10,767 nt of DNA from an uncultured Megasphaera sp. (GTDB taxonomy: Bacteria; Bacillota; Negativicutes; Veillonellales; Megasphaeraceae): the NCBI RefSeq assembly GCF_900539295.1, contig NZ_UQBH01000042.1, positions 1 to 10,767 on the forward strand, written 5' to 3'. Of this stretch, positions 6,062-10,767 are shown piece by piece (within the stretch, counting starts at the first letter, position 1; each line of letters begins with the position of its first letter). The translations under genes and the position numbers were made by a program. Under the pieces are notes generated by a model. It ran no database searches and was not told where the DNA came from. It worked only from the letters and a program-made list of their open reading frames with translations.

Positions 6062-6838
6062 ATGTATACTCTCGGAATCGATGTTGGTTCGTCTTCTTCA
6101 AAAGCCGTCATCTTGGAAGACGGCAAGAACATCGTCGCCCAAGCCGTCGTTGAAATCGGTACCGGTTCATCCGGTCCGGAACGGGTTTTGGACGAAGTCT
6201 TTCAAAAGACGAACTTAAAGATAGAAGATATGGCCAATATCATCGCCACCGGCTACGGCCGCTTTAACGTAGACTGCGCTAAAGGCGAAGTCAGTGAAAT
6301 CACCTGCCATGCCAAAGGCGCCCTCTTTGAATGCCCGGGCACGACGACGATCCTCGATATCGGCGGCCAGGACGTCAAGTCCATTAAATTAAATGGACAG
6401 GGGCTGGTCATGCAGTTTGCCATGAACGACAAGTGCGCTGCCGGTACAGGCCGCTTCTTGGACGTCATGTCCAAGGTACTGGAAATCCCCATGTCTGAAA
6501 TGGGAGACTGGTACTTCAAATCGAAGCACCCGGCAGCCGTCAGCAGTACCTGTACGGTCTTTGCGGAATCGGAAGTCATTTCCCTGCTTTCGAAGAACAT
6601 TCCTAAAGAAGACATCGTAGCCGGTGTCCATCAGTCCATTGCCGCCAAGGCCTGTGCCCTCGTGCGCCGCGTCGGAGTCGGCAGTGACCTGACCATGACC
6701 GGCGGCGGTTCCCGCGATCCCGGCGTCGTAGATGCCGTATCGAAAGAATTAGGTATCCCTGTCAGAGTAGCTCTGCATCCACAGGCCGTTGGCGCCTTGG
6801 GAGCCGCTTTGATTGCTTATGATAAAATCAAGAAATAA
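6062..6838 (+). CDS. lcdC: Lactoyl-CoA dehydratase activator (HgdC/LcdC-type ATPase, component I)
   Basis: A 258-residue ASKHA-fold protein, the usual length of (R)-2-hydroxyacyl-CoA dehydratase activators. ATP-binding motifs are LGIDVGSSSSKAVI (residues 4-17), DIGGQDVKS (99-107) and TGGGSRDPGVV (213-223). Cys125 in NDKCAAGTGRF and Cys164 in STCTVFAESEV match the two cysteines that, one pair per monomer, hold a single [4Fe-4S] cluster between the two subunits of HgdC. The protein takes an electron from reduced ferredoxin or flavodoxin and drives it into the dehydratase with ATP hydrolysis; the cluster is oxygen-sensitive in this family. The start at 6062 is preferred because AAGGTG (6050-6055) is the ribosome site; the in-frame GTG at 6053 lies inside it. 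The gap to lcdA is 21 bases. Confidence 0.95.
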   Translation: MYTLGIDVGSSSSKAVILEDGKNIVAQAVVEIGTGSSGPERVLDEVFQKTNLKIEDMANIIATGYGRFNVDCAKGEVSEITCHAKGALFECPGTTTILDIGGQDVKSIKLNGQGLVMQFAMNDKCAAGTGRFLDVMSKVLEIPMSEMGDWYFKSKHPAAVSSTCTVFAESEVISLLSKNIPKEDIVAGVHQSIAAKACALVRRVGVGSDLTMTGGGSRDPGVVDAVSKELGIPVRVALHPQAVGALGAALIAYDKIKK

Positions 6839-6859
6839 GTCAAAGGAGAGAACAGAATC

Positions 6860-8146
6860 ATGAGTGAAGAAAAAACAGTAGATATTGAAAGCATGAGCGC
6901 CAAGGACGCCCTTGGTTACTTCTTGCCCAAAGTCGATGAAGACGCACGCAAAGCTAAAAAAGAAGGCCGCCTCGTTTGCTGGTCCGCCTCGGTAGCACCT
7001 CCGGAATTTTGCACGGCCATGGATATTGCCATCGTCTATCCGGAAACCCATGCTGCCGGCATCGGCGCTCGTCACGGTGCTCCGGCTATGCTCGAAGTCG
7101 CTGAAAATAAAGGCTACAACCAGGATATCTGTTCCTACTGCCGCGTCAACATGGGCTACATGGAACTCATCAAACAGGAAGCTCTTACGGGCAAAACGCC
7201 GGAAGTCTTGAAGAATTCGCCGGCTTCTCCCATTCCCCTTCCGGATGTCGTCCTCACCTGCAACAATATTTGCAATACCCTCCTCAAATGGTATGAAAAC
7301 CTGGCCAAAGAACTGAACGTTCCTCTCATTAACATCGACGTCCCGTTCAACCATGAATTCCCGGTTACGAAACACGCTAAACAGTACATCGTCGGCGAAT
7401 TCAAACATGCCATTTCCCAGCTCGAAGAACTCTGCGGCCGTCCCTTTGACTATGAAAAATTCTTTGAAGTCCAGAAACAGACTCAGCGCTCCATCGCTGC
7501 CTGGAACAAGATTGCGACCTACTTCAAGTACAAACCGTCGCCGCTCAACGGCTTTGACCTCTTCAACTACATGGGCCTTGCCGTTGCCGCTCGTTCCTTG
7601 AACTACTCTGAAATCACGTTCAACAAATTCCTCAAGGAATTGGATGAAAAGGTTGCCAACAAGAAATGGGCTTTCGGCGACAATGAAAAATCCCGTGTTA
7701 CCTGGGAAGGCATTGCCGTTTGGATCGCTCTTGGCCATACCTTTAAAGAACTCAAGGGCCAGGGCGCTCTCATGACCGGTTCGGCATATCCCGGCATGTG
7801 GGACGTTTCTTACGAACCGGGCAACCTCGAATCCATGGCAGAAGCTTATTCCCGTACCTATATCAACTGCTGCCTCGAACAGCGCGGTGCCGTTCTTGAA
7901 AAAGTCGTCCGTGACGGCAAGTGCGACGGCCTGATCATGCATCAGAACCGTTCCTGCAAGAACATGAGCCTCCTCAACAACGAAGGCGGCCAGCGCGTTC
8001 AGAAGAACCTCGGCGTACCGTATGTCATCTTCGACGGTGACCAGACCGATGCCCGCAACTTCTCAGAAGCTCAGTTCGATACCCGTGTCGAAGCTTTGAC
8101 CGAAATGATGGCAGATAAAAAAGCCAGTGAAGGAGGAAATCACTAA
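6860..8146 (+). CDS. lcdA: Lactoyl-CoA dehydratase, alpha subunit (EC 4.2.1.54)
   Basis: A 428-residue member of the 2-hydroxyacyl-CoA dehydratase (HgdA/FldB) family. With LcdB it forms component II, which dehydrates (R)-lactoyl-CoA to acryloyl-CoA through a ketyl radical started by the electron from LcdC. Family features include the N-terminal WSASVAPPEFCTAMDI (41-56) and cysteine-bearing motifs CSYC (91-94), LTCNNIC (132-138) and NRSCKNMS (363-370). By analogy with the solved 2-hydroxyisocaproyl-CoA dehydratase, three cysteines from these motifs, probably Cys94, Cys134 and Cys366, hold a [4Fe-4S] cluster with one iron open for substrate; this assignment is inferred. The ribosome site AAAGGAGAG (6842-6850) is 9 bases before the ATG. 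The stop overlaps the lcdB start in TAATG, which suggests translational coupling and equal subunit amounts. Confidence 0.95.
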   Translation: MSEEKTVDIESMSAKDALGYFLPKVDEDARKAKKEGRLVCWSASVAPPEFCTAMDIAIVYPETHAAGIGARHGAPAMLEVAENKGYNQDICSYCRVNMGYMELIKQEALTGKTPEVLKNSPASPIPLPDVVLTCNNICNTLLKWYENLAKELNVPLINIDVPFNHEFPVTKHAKQYIVGEFKHAISQLEELCGRPFDYEKFFEVQKQTQRSIAAWNKIATYFKYKPSPLNGFDLFNYMGLAVAARSLNYSEITFNKFLKELDEKVANKKWAFGDNEKSRVTWEGIAVWIALGHTFKELKGQGALMTGSAYPGMWDVSYEPGNLESMAEAYSRTYINCCLEQRGAVLEKVVRDGKCDGLIMHQNRSCKNMSLLNNEGGQRVQKNLGVPYVIFDGDQTDARNFSEAQFDTRVEALTEMMADKKASEGGNH

Positions 8147-9264
8147 TGAGTCAGATTGATGAACTTATCAGCAAATTTCAAGAAGTATCCAACCATCCTC
8201 AAAAGACGGTTTTAAATTATAAACAGCAGGGTAAACGCCTGGTCGGCATGATGCCCTACTATGCTCCGGAAGAAATCGTATACGCTGCCGGCTGTCTCCC
8301 TGTCGGCATGTTCGGTGCCCAGAAACCGCAGATCGCTGCAGCCCGCACCTATCTGCCTCCCTTTGCTTGTTCCTTGATGCAGGCCGATATGGAACTCCAG
8401 CTCAACGGTACTTATGACTGCCTCGATGCCGTCATCTTCTCCGTACCTTGCGACACCCTGCGCTGCATGAGCCAGAAATGGCACGGCAAGGCTCCGGTCA
8501 TCGTATTTACTCATCCCCAGAACCGCAAGATCCGTCCGGCTGTAGACTTCCTCAAAGCTGAATACGAACACGTCCGCGCTGAATTGGAACGCATCCTCGG
8601 CGTCAAGATTTCTGACCTCGCCATCCAGGAAGCTATCAACGTATACAACGAAAACCGCCGCGCTATGCGAGAATTCTGCGATGTTGCCGCTCAGTATCCG
8701 CAGATCTTCACGCCGGTAAAACGTCACGACGTCATCAAAGCTCGTTGGTTCATGGACAAGGCAGAACACACGGCTCTCATTCGTCAGCTCATCGATGCTG
8801 TTAAAAAAGAACCGGTACAGCCGTGGAACGGCAAGAAGGTCGTCCTCTCGGGCATCATGGCCGAACCGGATGAATTCCTCGATATCTTCAGCGAATTCAA
8901 CATCGCCGTCGTCGCCGACGACCTGGCTCAGGAATCCCGTCAGTTCCGTACGGATGTACCGTCCGGCATCGATCCCTTGGAACAGCTCGCTCAGCAGTGG
9001 CAGGATTTCGACGGCTGCCCCTTGGCACTGAACCCGGACAAACCGCGCGGACAGATGCTCATCGACATGACCAAGAAATACAAAGCCGACGCCGTCGTCG
9101 TCTGCATGATGCGTTTCTGCGATCCGGAAGAATTCGACTATCCGATTTACAAACCGGAATTCGAAGAAGCCGGTGTTCGCTACACCGTTCTCGACCTCGA
9201 TATCGAATCGCCGTCGCTGGAACAGCTCCGTACGCGTATCCAGGCCTTCTCGGAAATTCTCTAA
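8146..9264 (+). CDS. lcdB: Lactoyl-CoA dehydratase, beta subunit (EC 4.2.1.54)
   Basis: A 372-residue second subunit of the dehydratase, again of the HGD-D family. Recognisable parts are GMMPYYAPEEIVYAAGCLPV (34-53), PPFACSLMQ (71-79), VPCDTLRCM (100-108) and MRFCDPEEFDYP (322-333). Cys75, Cys107 (or Cys102) and Cys325 are the likely ligands of the beta-subunit [4Fe-4S] cluster, by analogy with HgdB/HadC. It pairs with LcdA in the cytoplasm and is not expected to work alone. AGGAGG (8131-8136), inside the end of lcdA, lies 9 bases before the ATG at 8146, which shares one base with the lcdA stop. It is the last gene before a 186-base spacer with several hairpins. Confidence 0.94.
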   Translation: MSQIDELISKFQEVSNHPQKTVLNYKQQGKRLVGMMPYYAPEEIVYAAGCLPVGMFGAQKPQIAAARTYLPPFACSLMQADMELQLNGTYDCLDAVIFSVPCDTLRCMSQKWHGKAPVIVFTHPQNRKIRPAVDFLKAEYEHVRAELERILGVKISDLAIQEAINVYNENRRAMREFCDVAAQYPQIFTPVKRHDVIKARWFMDKAEHTALIRQLIDAVKKEPVQPWNGKKVVLSGIMAEPDEFLDIFSEFNIAVVADDLAQESRQFRTDVPSGIDPLEQLAQQWQDFDGCPLALNPDKPRGQMLIDMTKKYKADAVVVCMMRFCDPEEFDYPIYKPEFEEAGVRYTVLDLDIESPSLEQLRTRIQAFSEIL

Positions 9265-9271
9265 GCCTTGG

Positions 9272-9297
9272 TTTCACTTGGGCGGGACCCCGTGAGG
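9272..9297 (+). other. Imperfect hairpin shortly after lcdB
   Basis: TTTCAC (9272-9277) can pair with GTGAGG (9292-9297) using two wobble pairs, and GGG (9280-9282) with CCC (9288-9290) inside it. There is no T-run. It is the first and weakest of three possible stem-loops in the lcdB-dehydrogenase spacer. Confidence 0.3.
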
Positions 9298-9336
9298 AGC
9301 CGGCCACAATATAACCTGTCTTCCCTGGCAGGATGC

Positions 9337-9373
9337 ATAGCTTAAAGCCCGTTTCTAGCGGGCTTTGGGCTAT
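9337..9373 (+). other. Strong hairpin without T-tract between lcdB and the dehydrogenase gene
   Basis: ATAGCTTAAAGCCCG (9337-9351) pairs along its full 15 bases with CGGGCTTTGGGCTAT (9359-9373), with only two G-T wobbles and a 7-base loop TTTCTAG. No run of T follows, so intrinsic termination here would be inefficient. Such stems at operon 3' ends often protect the upstream message from exonucleases or mark partial read-through; which applies here is inference. Confidence 0.7.
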
Positions 9374-9382
9374 CAATGTTGC

Positions 9383-9409
9383 TTTAAAGACGGTTTTGCC
9401 GTTTTTAAA
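9383..9409 (+). terminator. AT-rich hairpin, possible weak terminator after lcdB
   Basis: TTTAAAGACGG (9383-9393) and CCGTTTTTAAA (9399-9409) form an 11-bp stem with one G-T wobble and loop TTTTG. The T-run lies within the 3' arm, as in weak or bidirectional terminators. Together with the stem at 9337-9373 it could end part of the pct-lcdB transcripts. Confidence 0.5.
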
Positions 9410-9423
9410 TATAAAGATATACA
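9396..9423 (+). promoter_or_regulatory. Possible promoter of the acyl-CoA dehydrogenase gene
   Basis: TTGCCG (9396-9401) and TATACA (9418-9423) are 16 bases apart. Transcription would start near 9430, just before the ribosome site AGGAGG (9435-9440). A better -10 match, TATAAT at 9424-9429, would start transcription inside the ribosome site and lacks a -35. If real, this promoter would let the dehydrogenase be made independently of the operon. Confidence 0.35.
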
Positions 9424-9450
9424 TATAATCTTTTAGGAGGAAATTCAATC

Positions 9451-10599
9451 ATGGATTTTAAACTTTCTGAATTACAGCAAGATATTGCCAATCTCGCAAA
9501 AGATTTTGCTGAAAAAAAATTAGCTCCTACTGTAAAAGACCGCGATGAAAAAGAAGTTTTTGACCGCGCTATCCTCGATGAAATGGGCACCCTCGGCCTT
9601 CTCGGTATTCCTTGGGAAGAAGAAAACGGCGGCGTTGGCGCAGACTTCCTCAGCCTCGTCGTAGCCTGCGAAGAAGTCGCTAAAGTAGATCCCTCCATTG
9701 CCCTCAGCTTCGAAGTACATACGATGCTCTGCTCCTGGCCGATTTGGAAATTCGGTACAGCCGAACAGAAAGCTAAATTCCTCAAACCTTTGGCAGAAGG
9801 CACGAAACTCGGCGCTTTCGGTCTGACTGAACCGAATGCCGGCACCGACGCTTTGAACGGCTCCACGGCGGCTGTTAAGAACGAAGACGGCAGCTACACC
9901 CTGACTGGCTCCAAAGTATTCAACACCAACGGCGGCGAAGCTGACATCACCGTTGTCTTCGCTTCGACGGACAAATCGAAGGGCGCTAAAGGCATGAGCG
10001 CATTCATCGTTGAAAAAGGCATGGAAGGCTTTACCTACGGCAAAAAAGAAGTTAAGATGGGTATCCGCGCTTCCGTACAGCGTGAACTCGTATTCCAGAA
10101 CGTTAGAATCCCGGCTGAAAACCTCCTCGGTAAAGAAGGCGAAGGCTTCAAGATCGCTATGATGACCCTCGACGGCGGCCGTATCGGTGTCGGTGCTCAG
10201 GCTCTCGGTATCGCTGAAGGCGCTTACAACGCAGCTCTCCAGTATGCAAAAGAACGTACCCAGTTCGGCAAACCGATCGGTAAGTTCCAGGCTATCAGCT
10301 TCATGCTGGCTGACATGAAACTTAAGATTGAAACGGCTCGCCTTGCCGTTTACCAGGCTGCTTGGAAGATGGCTCAGCCTGACGTTAAGTCTTACTCCGT
10401 CGACGCTGCTATCGCTAAGAAGTACGCTTCTGACGTAGCTATGCAGGTCACCACCGATGCTGTTCAGGTCTTCGGCGGCTACGGCTTCACTCGTGAATAT
10501 CCGGCAGAACGCTACATGCGTGACGCTAAGATCACTCAGATTTATGAAGGCACCAACCAGGTACAGCAGATGATCATCTCCGGTGCCATCCTCAGATAA
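9451..10599 (+). CDS. Short-chain acyl-CoA dehydrogenase; candidate acryloyl-CoA reductase
   Basis: A 382-residue FAD enzyme of the usual acyl-CoA dehydrogenase length: an N-terminal helical part (to about 115), a beta middle domain (about 120-220) and a C-terminal helical domain. Signature 1 is GLTEPNAGTDA (124-134) and signature 2 begins QVFGGYGF (339-346) and ends RYMRD. The catalytic base is Glu366 in YEGT, the same place as in M. elsdenii butyryl-CoA dehydrogenase. It differs clearly from that enzyme as I recall it, so it looks like a paralogue. Next to lcdAB, reduction of acryloyl-CoA to propionyl-CoA with electrons from ETF is the natural role; butyryl-CoA dehydrogenase is the alternative. 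The middle-domain motif reads MGIRASVQREL where relatives have a Thr two positions after the Ser. AGGAGG (9435-9440) is 10 bases before the ATG. A 186-base spacer separates it from lcdB, and no etfAB genes are in the window. Confidence 0.93.
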   Translation: MDFKLSELQQDIANLAKDFAEKKLAPTVKDRDEKEVFDRAILDEMGTLGLLGIPWEEENGGVGADFLSLVVACEEVAKVDPSIALSFEVHTMLCSWPIWKFGTAEQKAKFLKPLAEGTKLGAFGLTEPNAGTDALNGSTAAVKNEDGSYTLTGSKVFNTNGGEADITVVFASTDKSKGAKGMSAFIVEKGMEGFTYGKKEVKMGIRASVQRELVFQNVRIPAENLLGKEGEGFKIAMMTLDGGRIGVGAQALGIAEGAYNAALQYAKERTQFGKPIGKFQAISFMLADMKLKIETARLAVYQAAWKMAQPDVKSYSVDAAIAKKYASDVAMQVTTDAVQVFGGYGFTREYPAERYMRDAKITQIYEGTNQVQQMIISGAILR

Positions 10600-10679
10600 T
10601 ACAGAGATTCCTAACCAGACTCTCCTCCTTTCGAAACACGTATAGAAATAGTATATAGTATGAGATAACAACCGCTTAC

Positions 10680-10717
10680 AAAGGCCCTGCATTCGGAATA
10701 GTGCAGGGCCTTTTTTT
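10680..10717 (+). terminator. Rho-independent terminator after the dehydrogenase gene
   Basis: AAAGGCCCTGCA (10680-10691) and TGCAGGGCCTTT (10702-10713) form a perfect 12-bp stem with a 10-base loop, running into seven T (10711-10717). It closes the transcription unit 80 bases after the dehydrogenase stop codon. Confidence 0.95.
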
Positions 10718-10767
10718 GATATGGGGTTTACCCTGTTGAGCAGGCCACGCCTGCGAAACGATAATCC

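Noticed and set aside
9424..9429. A perfect TATAAT immediately before the ribosome site of the dehydrogenase gene
   Set aside because: Transcription from it would begin inside the ribosome site and there is no -35 at proper spacing. The pair at 9396-9423 is a somewhat better candidate.
10718..10767. Possible gene fragments at the right edge: a minus strand C-terminus ending at 10728, or a + strand frame from ATG 10721, and a 6-bp inverted repeat (10740-10745 with 10749-10754)
   Set aside because: Only about 50 bases remain after the terminator. The minus strand frame has just 12 codons, the + strand ATG has no ribosome site, and the repeat is short.

Overview
The window comes from a lactate-fermenting member of the Negativicutes, most likely a Megasphaera close to M. 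elsdenii. This is judged from memory: the propionate CoA-transferase has the length and nearly the residue order of the M. elsdenii enzyme, and the genes together form the acrylate (direct reduction) pathway from lactate to propionate. Some differences in the CoA-transferase suggest another species or strain than the M. elsdenii reference. All confident genes lie on the + strand. Coding DNA is moderately GC-rich, while the spacers are markedly AT-rich.

Layout. Positions 1-182 hold the 3' end of an EF-Tu gene, closed by a terminator. Positions 300-1306 hold a single-gene unit for an MscS-type mechanosensitive channel, with an extended -10 promoter and its own terminator. Positions 1371-3063 hold a single-gene unit for a lactate permease (lctP), with a promoter, two palindromes around it and a strong terminator. 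Positions 3064-3545 are a gene-free, very AT-rich spacer carrying a good promoter just before pct. Positions 3546-9264 are a tight operon: pct, a tandem-VOC (methylmalonyl-CoA epimerase-like) gene, lcdC, lcdA, lcdB, with gaps of 22, 25, 21 and -1 bases. Positions 9265-9450 hold a spacer rich in hairpins, followed by an acyl-CoA dehydrogenase gene (9451-10599) and a strong terminator.

How the genes work together. LctP imports lactate with protons. Pct moves CoA from propionyl-CoA or acetyl-CoA to lactate. LcdC injects one ATP-driven electron into LcdAB, which dehydrates (R)-lactoyl-CoA to acryloyl-CoA. The dehydrogenase at the end is the obvious candidate for reducing acryloyl-CoA to propionyl-CoA, with electrons from an ETF that is not encoded here. 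Pct then releases propionate and re-arms lactate.

The least explained gene is the tandem VOC protein between pct and lcdC. Both halves keep the metal-ligand set of methylmalonyl-CoA epimerase. Its position between CoA loading and the stereospecific dehydratase suggests it may epimerise lactoyl-CoA. That is a testable hypothesis, not an established function. Other points of interest are the palindromes before lctP and pct, and the hairpin series between lcdB and the dehydrogenase gene.
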